DNA of 64,000 nt, from positions 12,692,517 through 12,756,516 of the forward strand of contig OX442318.1 in NCBI GenBank assembly GCA_949358305.1, written 5' to 3'. The DNA comes from Strigamia acuminata (taxonomy: Eukaryota; Arthropoda; Chilopoda; Geophilomorpha; Linotaeniidae). A model generated the notes under the pieces. That model saw only the letters and a program-made list of their open reading frames with translations. It was not told where the DNA came from and made no database searches. Of this stretch, positions 32,600 through 43,431 are shown piece by piece; positions within the stretch are counted from its first letter, which is position 1; every line of letters begins with the position of its first letter. Position numbers and translations under genes: made by a program.

Positions 32600-33011
32600 A
32601 ATTACGATTAGAGGGCAGGCAAAAAATAGCGCTAATCGGACTGCAAAGTGAATTCGAAGTAACCGCCGAAGCAATCAAAGCTAACAGAAATATTAGTCTA
32701 GCAGACACGAGGAGCATGCTAAAACGAGAAGCTTCACAACAAAAGAGCGGCACCAAAGAAGCGAAGGCAGCCTATAATGCGGGTACTAGCAACAAGAAGC
32801 AATTCGAAAAACGAGCGGAGACGACCATATGCTTCAACTGCAACAAATTCGGACACATGGCGAGCCAGTGTCGAAAATGAAAAGCAGCATTTTGCTTCAA
32901 CTGTGAGGGGACCGGACACAAGGCAGTGGCCTGCAACCAATCCAAGCAGGAGAGAACGAACAAATCAAGTGGAAAACTTGCAGGGAAACCAAACCGTAAA
33001 AAGAGATTTTA
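32600..33011 (+). pseudogene. gag fragment with two CCHC zinc knuckles
   Basis: A degraded retroelement gag end. The frame reads CFNCNKFGHMASQC and then, after an in-frame TGA at 32878-32880, CFNCEGTGHKAVAC, both CX2CX4HX4C knuckles. Upstream it reads FEVTAEAIKANRNISLADTR, resembling the capsid C-terminus of LTR elements. No protease or RT follows, and it ends beside a PRA1-derived segment at 33062. It differs from the gag of the gypsy element at 59960. Confidence 0.7.
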
Positions 33012-33061
33012 AAGAGAATCTGAAAAGAGATTTAGCCTTTTTATTAACAAATATGACGTCA

Positions 33062-33265
33062 TAGCCGTAACAAACAAACAAATGAATAGAATTTCTTAGT
33101 CCCAATCGTGTATAATGAAGGTATAATTGTATAAATGGAAACGTGAAACGAGATGAAAGTGTAGGTTGAAATTTTTAGTCGTCAGTCAAATGATTCAAAT
33201 AGAACTTTTGTGTGCCGTATTAATATAGAGAAATTCAACATTTTTATTCGTTTTTAAAGGCTTTT
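33062..33265 (+). pseudogene. Fragment of PRA1 intron 1 (segment copy F, left part)
   Basis: Matches, on the opposite strand, the sequence of PRA1 intron 1 (about 26400-26620), including the AATCGTGTATAA and GAAACGAGATGAA words. It is separated from its continuation (35085-35217) by about 1.8 kb of other sequence. No coding exon is included here. Confidence 0.65.
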
Positions 33266-34075
33266 ATTTAACTTGACTTGAACATTTGTGTGTGTGTTTC
33301 AACTTCCGGTTTGTTTAAATTTGGGTGTTTTTTCCAAAAATCAATTCAGCATAAAAAAAAATTACAATTTGGGCTTCGTAGCGCCCTAGAACAGGTCATT
33401 CCACACATTATAATAAAAGAAATGAAAAAAAAGACTCATTTTTAAGCGTAGTGGACTGGAAGTACGAATGCTGAAAACTCTGATTTACGGCAAACGGTAA
33501 GCGGGGCGCCACCTGGCGGAACCCATGTTTTTTAATGGATGCCAAAATGTTTGCCCGATACGAATTTTGATGTTTTCGGTACTAAAAAACAATTTAAAAA
33601 TTCTGAAACCAGTCTCATTCGATTGGAAATTGCATTCTGCACAAGCCTGTATATTTTTTCTTTTGATTCGGTAAAGGAAAAGTACGTTTTTTTACGATTG
33701 TAGCCAGCGACCGCATGGCAAATTTAGTGAGAAATTTGAATTCGACCATAAAAAAACCAAAAATATGAAAAATGAACCGATTAGAATATTTAAAATGTTT
33801 CCTGTGCAGAATTTGCCGCTCTTTCAAAGGGTGCCAACAATTTTTTGATCTTAACTTTAGTTTTTTTTTTATTTGCTAAAAAACGATCTGTCAATTGCCA
33901 AATTTTTATTCTGGATTCCAATTTCGCAGGGATACAGCATAAAAGCCTTTTTCAAAAACGTAGTTTTTTTGTTTTACTTGTTATTCTTTATTTGTCGAAA
34001 TTTCACTAATTACCCAAGAAAAAAAGTTCCTGCATAATCCTGCATTCTTTGCACAAGAAACTTGTGCACAATTCT

Positions 34076-34179
34076 ATGCATAGTGGGTGCATAAAAGTGG
34101 AACCTTTTTGTGAAGAGAAAAATTGTGCATATTAATTTTCTGCACAAAAAGGTTCCACTTTTATGCACCCACTATGCAT
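34076..34179. repeat. Perfect 37-bp inverted repeat (hairpin)
   Basis: 34076-34112 is the exact reverse complement of 34143-34179, with a 30-nt spacer. The pairing continues imperfectly outward through TGTGCACAA words for about 15 more bases per side. It could be a foldback element or an RNA hairpin. Confidence 0.85.
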
Positions 34180-34804
34180 GGATTTGTGCACAGATTTTTG
34201 TAAAAAAATAAAACAGACATAAAATAAAGTATTATTTGGTACTTTTTGAATTAAAAAAAAAAAAAAAAATTTTGATCGAAAAAAAAAAATAAAATTTGAT
34301 CTAAAATGAAGATCAAATTGCAGCAACAGCAAAAAAGAAAATGAAAAGAAAAGCCAAAAGAATTTGAGCCAATATGAAGTTCCATCATAATGCGTCAACA
34401 GTCAATAATGGGCACTGCAGCCATCACCCGCCATTGGTAGCTATTTTGAATAATTGTGATGAAATCACATCACAATGCATTCAATTTTTATCCAAACACA
34501 CAATCAAATGCATTTTGATGCATTCGTTAGTGTCTTGGATCAGGCACAGAGTTAGCCTTGGTTAAAGAATTGATACAATTTCATATGGAGGTGGATATCT
34601 AAACACACCTCAATTTCCCTGGTGTGTGACTGTTTAATTCCAAAATTAAAATGGAAAATGAAGGAATTTTTAGCAACTTTTCTATTCAAGTTGCTTCAAA
34701 TTACATATTTGACTTATTTAGTTAAGTAAAAAAGGCCAAATTCGAAGGCAAGTCTTAAGAGTAAATGCTGACTGTTTAGTTACAAATATTTTCTGACAGG
34801 GTGT

Positions 34805-35012
34805 AAATTATATTTGTGCAAGATATATATGTGCACAAAGTTGTTGTGCAGAATAAGTTTGTGCACGAAGTTGTTATGCAGAATATGCTTATACACACGA
34901 AGTTTTTTATGTGGAATAAGTTTGTGCACACAGTTGTTGTGCAGAATATGCTTACACACAAAGTTTTTGTGCAGAATAAGTGTGTGCACAACGTTGTTGT
35001 GCACAAACTTAA
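34805..35012. repeat. Tandem repeat, about 30-bp unit, 7 copies
   Basis: Imperfect copies of a unit with core TTGTGCACAAAGTTGTTGTG, giving false Cys/Thr- and Val/His-rich frames on both strands. Confidence 0.85.
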
Positions 35013-35084
35013 TCATTCGTCTGCAGAATTATGTCGTCAGGCTGAAATTCTGCACAATTGTCCAGAGGTTTTTGTCTTGGGTAA

Positions 35085-35217
35085 TCGCATGAATTTGTTT
35101 CTAATTAAACATGCCGCGACGTTTAGGTTGGGGTCTGTGGCCAATTCGGTTCAAATCGCTGCACAATGGATCTAATCGAGTCCTCGGAACGTCCGACCGT
35201 GCTCGTGCTCGTGCTCG
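35085..35217 (+). pseudogene. Fragment of PRA1 exon 2 (segment copy F, right part)
   Basis: Resembles the intron 1 end and start of exon 2 of PRA1 (GGGTCTGTGGCCAATTCGG, then a CAATGGATC block) on the plus strand. It stops in a GTGCTC hexamer repeat at 35199-35224. The rest of exon 2 and later exons are missing. Confidence 0.7.
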
Positions 35218-35224
35218 TGCTCGT
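35199..35224. repeat. GTGCTC hexamer microsatellite
   Basis: Four tandem copies of GTGCTC at the break of the PRA1 exon 2 fragment. Confidence 0.9.
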
Positions 35225-35843
35225 AGCCACTCGGAATGTGTGGGTTCGGTACACGACCGTGAGTGGCACTGCAAACAGAGCACTATAGGTCGCTCTATCA
35301 ATTTTTACCAAGAGATGGCGCAAAATTCAGCTCTACATCGGGTTTTACTATCACCCAGCACTCTCATGTTTTCCCGTGGCTAGTTTATTTTCACCACCTG
35401 TTTTAAAAAATCAATTGTTTGCCGAAAGATCCGAATTAGGGTACGATATGACATTCATGAAGTTGCTACCTGTAAACTAACCTTTGACTTTTTTTTGTAG
35501 CTTGCCGATCTGTAAGATTCGTAAGTCTGTTCAAGGCACCGTGATCTTCAGTGCCGGAGCACGAAAACATTCTGCGGTCCGTCTGCGGCCCTAGTTGTAA
35601 GAATAGCTGAAGGTTCCATCTGGTTGCCCAAATCGTAACCAACTGATGAATAATGAAGAAAAGAAATGAAATTCTCACTTGATTACTGTAAGAAAGTGAT
35701 CAATATTATTCATGAAAAGTGTGTTTCTAATGTTAAATTTTCTTCTAATTTCAGAATAAGTGCTATTTCGATGCGATTGATTGATTTAAAAACAAACATT
35801 TTCCGCACACTCAGCTTGAACTCGTTATTTTTTTAAAACCAAA

Positions 35844-36866
35844 ATGACGAGTAAACAACAGCGCTTCAAATGCAGCCGATGTGATTATTCGAGTTTATTT
35901 TATTCGTGTCTGAAGACACACATGCTGATTCACGTTGGTGCAAAACCCTACAAATGCCAGGTGTGTTTAATTTCCTTTCGGTCTAAAGTGATACTGGTTG
36001 ACCATGCACGATCTCACACGAGGAAAAACCCTTTCAAGTGTCACCTATGCAATTATTCCTGCACCCAAAGTAGGGATTTAAAAAAACATTTAACAACCCA
36101 TTCAAGAAACAAAACATTTACTTGCCATTTGTGCGTTTATTCGTGTGCTAGTGCAAGGATTTTGAGTAGTCACGTAAAGACTCATACTACAGAAGAAGCA
36201 GTCAAGTGTCATCTATGTGCTTTTTCCTGTATTGGAAGTGTGGATTTAAAAAGACATGTATTAACTCACACGAAAGAAAAGCTATTTATGTGTAAAGAAT
36301 GTAATTTTTCGTGTGCAACTGCAAGTAGTATGACTAGACATGGAAAAACCCACACTGGGGAAAAGCTTTTCAAATGCCACTTATGTGCTTATTCCTGTAT
36401 TGAAAGTGGTCATTTAAAAGAACATATTGCTACGCATACAGGTGAAAAACAATTAAAGTGCCATCTTTGTGCTTATTCCTGTATTACAAGTGGAAGTTTA
36501 AAAAGACATATTGCAACTCATACGGGTGAAAAAGGATTCAAGTGCCATCTTTGCGCTTATTCCTGTATTACAAGTAGTAATTTAAAACGTCATATTGCAA
36601 CTCATACGGGTGAAAAACCATTCAAGTGTCATCTTTGTGCTTATTCCTGTATTGATAGTACAAAATTAAAGAGACATATTGCAACTCATACGGGTGAAAA
36701 ACCATTCAAGTGCCATCTTTGTGCTTATTCCTGTATTACGAGTGGACATTTAAAACGTCATATTGCTATGCATACAGGAGAAAAACCATTGAAGTGCCAT
36801 CTTTGTGCTTATTCCTGTATTGAAAATGGAAAATTAAAGAGACACTTAAAAACCCATAATTCATAA
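35844..36866 (+). CDS. C2H2 zinc finger protein, 12 tandem fingers
   Basis: 340-aa single-exon protein made almost wholly of twelve C2H2 fingers (C-X2-C-X12-H-X3-H) joined by TGEKP-type linkers, so probably a nuclear sequence-specific DNA-binding factor. Fingers 7-12 are nearly identical (core FKCHLCAYSCI) and differ mainly at the helix positions that read DNA. Most fingers carry an extra Cys four residues after the second zinc Cys (CHLCAYSC). There is no KRAB, BTB or other effector domain. A splice acceptor (TAATTTCAG at 35746-35754) lies 89 bp before the ATG, so a 5'UTR exon is likely. The orthologue cannot be named from finger arrays alone. Confidence 0.85.
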   Translation: MTSKQQRFKCSRCDYSSLFYSCLKTHMLIHVGAKPYKCQVCLISFRSKVILVDHARSHTRKNPFKCHLCNYSCTQSRDLKKHLTTHSRNKTFTCHLCVYSCASARILSSHVKTHTTEEAVKCHLCAFSCIGSVDLKRHVLTHTKEKLFMCKECNFSCATASSMTRHGKTHTGEKLFKCHLCAYSCIESGHLKEHIATHTGEKQLKCHLCAYSCITSGSLKRHIATHTGEKGFKCHLCAYSCITSSNLKRHIATHTGEKPFKCHLCAYSCIDSTKLKRHIATHTGEKPFKCHLCAYSCITSGHLKRHIAMHTGEKPLKCHLCAYSCIENGKLKRHLKTHNS

Positions 36867-37550
36867 AAGTTATTCAAGTTCCATTTTTGATACTTTGAGA
36901 AAACGTGTTTAAAAGCATTTTTTTTGTACATGAAAATTAATTAAACTGAAATTTTATTTTATTTTATTTTGTTGTAAAATTACGACATTGTCCTTAATGG
37001 ACGGGATTTGAAAACTTAATGAATCGGTGTGTTTTTGTGTTTAATTTGGTTTTGCGCACAACAGGCTTATTTTCAACCTGGATTATTTTTGACTTGGTCA
37101 AAAGGCATCTATTGGAGGCCGATTAATATTCTGTGGGACCCCAAGCCCCCGTCGGACTTAGTCCTAGGCACAGGTATTTTTGGTGTCCATTGTCGAACTA
37201 GAATCAAAAAGTGCACATTTTATGCTGGAAAAATAAACCAAACAGCAAAAAATGCTTTTTTATGAGTAAACAGAAACAAAATCGTTTTAATTTTTATACT
37301 GTCGTCGTTTATTCAATCGATAATTCAACTTAAAAGTGTTCTAAAATAATTTTCCAAAAAGATGAGAAAATTTAAGTAAATAAAGATGAAATAAAATATT
37401 TTCTTCTTCTTTTTTTGGTTGTTATGAATTATATAAGACACTTATGATAAAAAGGCAATTGCCCACATTCTTGAACAGACGTGCTGAGATTTTTATTTTG
37501 CTTCAGAATAAAATGTGTGGGTTCGGTACATATTACCTTGGACATTTGTG
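36867..37550. other. 3' flank of the zinc finger gene
   Basis: AT-rich with TTTTATTTTA runs and possible poly(A) signals (ATTAAA near 36941, AATAAA near 37231). No further gene recognised. Confidence 0.4.
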
Positions 37551-37559
37551 TGAATTATT

Positions 37560-38345
37560 TTATTTATTAATAATTATCACTTTTCTCACCAGGGCGGAAG
37601 TGCAAGCTTTGATAAAATTCATGAATGCAAAAAATTCCCATTTTGTCTTTTCAATAAAAGAAACAAATGAAAAATTACTAAAAGTTAAAACAAAAATCAA
37701 ATAAAAATATGATACAAACAACTGAACTGCAGTTGCTATGGAGACGAAGCGGACATGAGATCGAATCCAAGATGGAAGCAAATTTCCAGCGTAAAGAAAA
37801 AACAAACAAATGAATAGAATTGATTAGCCCCAATCGTGTATAACTGGAAATGTGAAACGATGAATGTGTGGGTTTGAATTTTTTAGTCGTAGACTTACGC
37901 TTCGCTAATCAAATGAATCAGAAAAACTCAACATTTTTCTTCGTTTTTATTTTTTATTTGTCGAAATTTCACTAACTAATCTCACGAATTTGTTTCTAAT
38001 TATATGCCGCGACGTTTAGGTTGGAGTTTGTGGCCAATTCGGCTTCAATCGCTGCAGAATGGATCGAATCGAGGTGTCAAAACATCCGACCCTGGTCAAC
38101 ATTCTTCAACGCGGACAATTTTCGAGTTCCGCTCTCGCCCGCACACGCGACGCAACGGATCGTCAAAAACGTCAACCATTTCCAGAGTAAATATCATTTT
38201 AGACGTTACTAGAATGTAATTGTAAAACGTTATCTCATCGTGTATACATGAATAACAACGTAATTATGCCATAATTTGCCTTCTTTACATTATTAAAAAA
38301 TAACGTGATTATGACATAATTTACCTTATTTCCATAAAAATGATA
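37560..38345 (+). pseudogene. Broken PRA1 copy B
   Basis: Plus-strand copy of the PRA1 locus. Promoter with X-box (GTTGCTATGGAGAC near 37732), exon 1 at about 37772 with an internal deletion, intron 1, then exon 2 from 38016 to about 38189. There exon 2 jumps directly to the start of intron 3 (TAAATATCATTTTAGACG). The end of exon 2, intron 2 and all of exon 3 are deleted, so the product cannot be a PRA1 protein. It is followed by importin-alpha upstream sequence, as in copy E. Confidence 0.85.
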
Positions 38346-38749
38346 TAATTATAAGAGTATAGAGACACTCATTTAGTGATTCCCCTGGTGTCTGTTATTG
38401 GCACAAAGCATACGTACACGATACGCGTCTTAAAAAAAAGGAAAAAATTGATTTGTATGTGTTACGTATCATTAAAAAAAGACACAAATCGCCTTTTTTT
38501 TCCCGAAAAAAAGGCAATTTATGCATTTATTTACTAATTTTCGCGAAATATGCAGATTAAGCCAATTTCTAGTAATTATAATTTATCTCGTCCTTCGGCA
38601 ATGTTTCGTAAACGGTGAATACGTCCTCTCCCGCCCGATGTAATAACGTCGCTTTGATAGTTGATCAGGAAATTTCAAAAGAAAACGAACCGGATGGAAT
38701 CGTTTGTGGCTTTTACTAAAGTACTAAAGTGCACGACAGCTGGGCAACG

Positions 38750-39265
38750 GAGGTGTTCAATCTCAAATAGCGCCTGAAACCGCCTAACTCTTGCATGTGG
38801 GCAGCAGGGAAGCCTGAAACACTCCTGATAATTACATTACAGTGCAGTGCAACAACTCGTTGACGTCACTTTGACTTTTGAGAGAATTTAATTCTCTAGG
38901 TTAATCTCCCTTTAGTGTGAATTTTGCTTATGAGTTGCTTTTTATGGCTGGAGTTAGCCATTCCAACAGTCAGTCAATACTCTAATGCGGCTCATTGCAT
39001 CGTGAATTTGAAAATAAAATATTTTAATCATCTTCAATGACTTCACATATTCATAATCGTAACAATCTTGAATTGAGGAATAATTTAACAATATAGCCTT
39101 GAAGTCAATCAATAAAATTTTTCAGTAAAAACAAGTCTTTTATTTTCTTTTGAATACAGGGATAAGCTCCAATGAACCACAGTAAGCCCAAATTTAAAAG
39201 CTTAACACAGACCACAATATCTGAATAAGACACAAGATTCCACAGTGTATGTAATATATTTTCAG
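38750..39265 (+). repeat. Importin-alpha upstream segment, duplicated at 58990-59591
   Basis: Near-identical to 58990-59591 (shared words CGCCTGAAACCGCCTAACTC and CATTCCAACAGTCAGT). In both places it follows a PRA1 fragment. The copy at 59591 is cut by the gypsy LTR, exactly where this one continues into the importin exon. Confidence 0.8.
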
Positions 39266-39276
39266 TATTCCGTTTT

Positions 39277-40599
39277 ATGAATGAAATGACTGCGCTGCTG
39301 AGAAAAATTAGAAGTCAAGGATTTTTATTGAAACAAAGCAAAGACGAATCTACGCAAACACACTCGACCGTCAAAGATGCATCGACGCAGACAGACTCGC
39401 CCAAGGAAGACGAAACTGACAAAAGGCTTAACCACCCCAGTTTGGAGACGATCGTTTTAAACGCGAGCAGTGATGAACCAGCCGTACAATTATGTGCTGT
39501 ACGAACGATTAGAAAGCTTTTAGCCAGTTCAGATGCGTGTCCTCCAGACGAAACTATAAACGAGCTTCTTCCTGTCTTGTGCAAGCTAATTCATCATACT
39601 GACATCGATGTAAATATCTTTAACATTTTTAATAAATTAATTCTTTTTGGATTTTTATTTCCGCCAGATTCTAGCAGATGCTGTTTGGGCTTTATCGTAT
39701 TTGGCCGCTGGAAGTGATGAGCAGATTCAAATGGTCTTAGACTGCGGAGTCGTTGAGTACCTCGTACCACTTCTAAGTCACAAAAGAGTCCAACTAAAGG
39801 TATTGGTCGCCTTTTTTTAAAATGCAATATTGGTTAAACTTCGTTAAACCTTTGTAATTTTTTATTCGATCAGACAGCGGCACTACGGGCGTTAGGAAAC
39901 ATGGTGACTCGTAGTGACGAACAGGCGCAAGTTGTTTTAAATTGTAACGCGCTTTCTCATTTTCCAACCCTGCTCACGCATCAGAGTTTTGAAATCAATA
40001 AGGTGAATATTTAAATTAAATTTAATAAATAAATAAATTGATTTTTTTCAATATTTTAGTTATCCCTGTGGTTTTTGGCGAATATTACTGCGGGAAATCA
40101 GCAACAAGTGCAGGCAGTTATTGATGCGAATCTGATTCCTTTAATAATTCATCATTTAGGAAAGGTGAGAGAGACAGTGATTTCCATTAGCGATGCAATT
40201 AATGCGTTTGAAATGTTTGCAGGAGAATGTCCAAACACAATGGCAAGCCGCTTGGGCCATCCTCAACATAATAACAGACAATGGCACCCAAAACCAGATT
40301 GCATATTTGGTAGAGGAACAAGTGATACGGCCCTTCTGCAGTCTGCTGACGTGGAAAGACGTTCGGCTGATTGAACTTGTCTTGGACGGAATCATGGATA
40401 TTCTCTGGAAGGCTGAACACCAGTTAAAAGCAATTTGTACCACAATCGAGAAATGTGGCGGCAAGTTGCGAAGTTATAAAGTAGCGACTGAATGATTAAC
40501 ATTGCATCGTTTTTAACAGGTTTGGACACAATAAAAGAACTACAGAATCATCAGGACGAAGAGATAAATAGTTTATCGTCCGGTATAATAAATCAATAG
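39277..40599 (+). CDS. Importin-alpha (KPNA3/4-like) paralogue lacking ARM 2-4
   Basis: Importin alpha carries NLS cargo to importin beta. Exons: 39277-39609 (acceptor at 39264-39265 upstream), 39668-39799, 39874-40002, 40060-40164, 40223-40460, 40520-40599. The total is 1017 bp (338 aa), against about 521 aa for KPNA3/4. All frames are open. The N-terminus has a degenerate IBB-like start ([20 protein letters not shown]) and an ARM1-like block ([20 protein letters not shown]). It then jumps to the ARM5 region ([35 protein letters not shown]), ARM6-9 ([18 protein letters not shown]) and ARM10 (QNHQDEEI). The main NLS-binding groove of ARM2-4 is missing. The intron 40461-40519 begins GC. The stop at 40597-40599 is created by a transposon. 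It may be a recent pseudogene or a truncated adaptor. Confidence 0.75.
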
Positions 40600-41996
40600 G
40601 TGCATTCAAAGTCAAATGAATTATTTGACTGAAATGACTGATTTGACTGAAATGACTTACAGTCACAGGAAATGATGCAATTTACATCATCAGATGATAA
40701 TCGAAATTTGACAAATCATAATCTGCTTATTTTCATGATTTTTTACAAGCTTTTCAAGACTTTTCACCCAGTTTTTGACGATTTTTGACGATTTTTGACG
40801 ATTTTTACGCAGTTTTTGACGATTTTTACGGAAGCTTTCACGATTTTTACCCAGTTTGTCACAATTTTTACCCTTTTCACCCAGTTTTTCATGATTTTAC
40901 ACGATTTTTATCCTGTTTTTCATTATTTTACACCATATTTACCGAATTTTTCACAATTTTACACGATTTTTATCGTTAAATAAATTCAAAAATAAATTCA
41001 ACAATTCAAATTAATCAAGAAAATCAAGAAAATCTAGAAAATGATGTTTTCAAGAAGTTGAAAGGTTTGTGAAGTCATCTGGTGCACTTTACGTGCTTTT
41101 CCTTGAAAATCTGGTCCAAAATATCCATAATTCTACTGGTTGAAATATCCGAAACAATCCACACACTTCACGTGTATTTTTCTGGTCAAAATGTCCAAAA
41201 TTCGCAATTTTCGCTGGTCTATGGTGTCCAAATCGATTCCCACACTTCACGTGTGTTTTCCTCTCGAAATTTGGGTCTTAAAAACGTCCAAAAACATGCA
41301 AAACGTTCAAAAAATGCCTCGCACGAATCCAAATGGTACAAATCGTCGTCTGGGCGCTTGTGAAGCACGTCCTTCGCGAACGTTTCGGCGACGTTCCTCG
41401 TTGTTTGCGAACGTCCGGGCGACGTTCCTCGTTGTCCGCGAATGTCCGTGCAACGTTCCTCGTCGATTAGCGGTCGACGCCGCGAACGTGTCGGAAATGT
41501 GCGGCCCTGGAAATCGTATGATCGGCGTGCGCTCGAAAACATAAATTTGTGTTTAAAAATGTCAGCAATTACTAACCTTGCTTTTGCCTAAGTATGGCTG
41601 TTCAGCTAGGTAATGAGCACTGCTCATTTCTTGAGTCCTTGACCAGTTTCTTGCTGGATTCCTCTTTTCATGATAGACTGACTGGGGGCATCCATCTTGA
41701 ATGACTTATTCCAGTGGCCAAATAAGTCATGTGCTCAGCCATGATTGGAGGAATTTTTCCATCAGCCACTTATTGATAAGTCATGATTGGAGTGACTTAT
41801 CAATAGGCCACTTATTGCAATTGAATTATCTTTTCAGTGATGTAAATTACATCATTTCCTGTGGCTGGTAAGATATTTCAGCCACATCAGCCAAATAATT
41901 GTTCACTTTGTATGGAGTTTAACCAAATGACTTACATGAATTATTGATAATTCAGATTATGATAAGTCAAATTTGGATTTTAACTGTGAATGCACC
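40599..41996. mobile_element. 1.4-kb non-autonomous DNA element in an importin coding exon
   Basis: Ends are inverted (A)GGTGCATTCA repeats, with AATGATGTAAATTACATCAT-like words inside both ends. Removing it with a 3-4-bp target duplication joins AATCAA to TATTTCTCTGAAGAG in frame and restores the KPNA tail. It holds a degenerate array at 40760-40975 and no transposase that I recognise. Its ends are related to the MITE at 20907. Confidence 0.75.
40760..40978. repeat. Degenerate tandem repeat, GATTTTTACCCAGTTTTT-like
   Basis: About ten imperfect units of 18-24 bp inside the element at 40599-41996. Source of false Phe/Thr/Tyr-rich frames. Confidence 0.8.
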
Positions 41997-41998
41997 TA

Positions 41999-42176
41999 AT
42001 ATTTCTCTGAAGAGGTGAGAACTATTTTTGAAACCATAAAATTGATGTATTTTATTTTTTATATAATTCCTTTGTAGGCGGATGCGGATCCTGCTCCGAT
42101 TCCGAATGCTGCTTAACAAGGGTTTCCATTTGATCCGAGTATGAAGATTCCAACCGACGGTTTCAAATTCTGATGT
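41999..42176 (+). pseudogene. Stranded C-terminal importin-alpha exon sequence
   Basis: The remainder of the interrupted exon (YFSEE, then donor GTGAGA at about 42015) is followed, after an acceptor (TTTGTAG at 42072-42078), by the last exon, which reads ADADPAPIPNAA, then an in-frame TAA, then QGFPFDPSMKIPTDGFKF and stop. This is the KPNA3/4 acidic tail and GF-type end. It is cut off from the upstream frame by the inserted element and carries its own nonsense codon. Confidence 0.7.
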
Positions 42177-43430
42177 GGGCCTAATTTTATAAAGATACTG
42201 AAGACATTTCGTTAACTTTTAAAATATTTTTTTAAAAAACATCCTAACTGTGTATTCGTAAACACTACTGCAAGAAAGTGTCACAGCCCAGGTTGTAACG
42301 GGTAATTCCCTGTGTTTTGTTGAAATTTTGTATTGTTTTAAGTTCTTTCCCGTAATAAACCCTGTTTCCTTGCCTACCTCGTGTTGTTTCGAATTTGTTA
42401 TGTTTTTCATAAGTTTTCTTATTTTTTCCTCATTTTCGCTCGCTGTCTCCTGTCTTTTCTCTTTCCATATTTCTTCGCATATTTCTCAGCTGATCCGGTG
42501 CATTGTCACGAGTCATACTTATTGGTATGCACCAAAGCATCGGATTGGTTGTCTGACTTTTCGTGATTGGTTAAACTTGGCCCAGTCTATTCTGGACAAT
42601 GTTTACTTATCACCTGTTTTTTTCCTCTGGCTGGATAGGTGCTCTTTGAGCCACAAACCATAGAATTCCTGCGAATTCTTCATGAAAGTCACCGCTGTAG
42701 TTTCAATCTTAGCTTGGTGTGGCCGGACCGAATCAGCGACCACCTACGGTAGCTTTCCATTTTCACGCGTTTAAATACGCATTTGTTTTAGCCCAACTGG
42801 AGTCCTCTCGTTTATTTCTTTTGTTTTCCAAACATTTTAGCGCTGTGCCATGCCAACTGGAGTGGCCACGTCTTTGTGTCTGGGTATTTACTCGATCTAG
42901 CCGCCCACCATTTGGACTTTAGTTAGATTAGGCGTTTCATTTTCCGCATTTTTACAACTCAAAAAGCCCGGCAAATTAAAATTTGTGTCGTGTCAAACGC
43001 CAGGAAGCGTATTGATACGTATTGATGATGTACAACGATACAAGTTGGCCATTTAGATAGAGCTTGGATGCCGCCATTTTGTTTTGAGTTTCACAAGCCT
43101 CAAAATCACTTTTTATCAAAATCACAAAAACTACCTTTTAGAAGTTTTTAGGATTTTGTGTTTTCACTCTCTTCTAATTTAGTGAATGTGAATGTGATTG
43201 GTAGAACAGATATCATGCGACAATAGCCAAAAATTACAAAATTGTCCAGATCACACAATCACAAAATTGACTGGGTTAATTGAATGTAATCCCCTTTTTG
43301 GATTCATCAATAAATACTGAGTTTGTGATTAATGCAAAAGCACAAAATTGGAAAATAACACATCTAATGAAACTCCCTAAACTGTGAATGTGTTAACTGT
43401 TTAATTCTTTTCTCACTCGTGACCTTGTCA
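42177..43430. other. No gene recognised
   Basis: Non-coding. 42270-42960 is somewhat GC-richer and starts with TGTCACAGCCC, which could be a solo LTR, but no matching end or target duplication was found. Confidence 0.35.
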
Positions 43431-43431
43431 C

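Larger units (their letters stand above)
33270..35080. other. Non-coding stretch, hairpin and tandem repeat
   Basis: Splits PRA1 copy F in two, so it is probably an insertion or a rearrangement product. Contains the hairpin at 34076-34179 and the array at 34805-35012. No gene recognised. Confidence 0.4.

Noticed and set aside
42270-42960. Possible solo LTR starting TGTCACAGCCC
   Set aside because: No convincing CA end, target duplication or second copy found.
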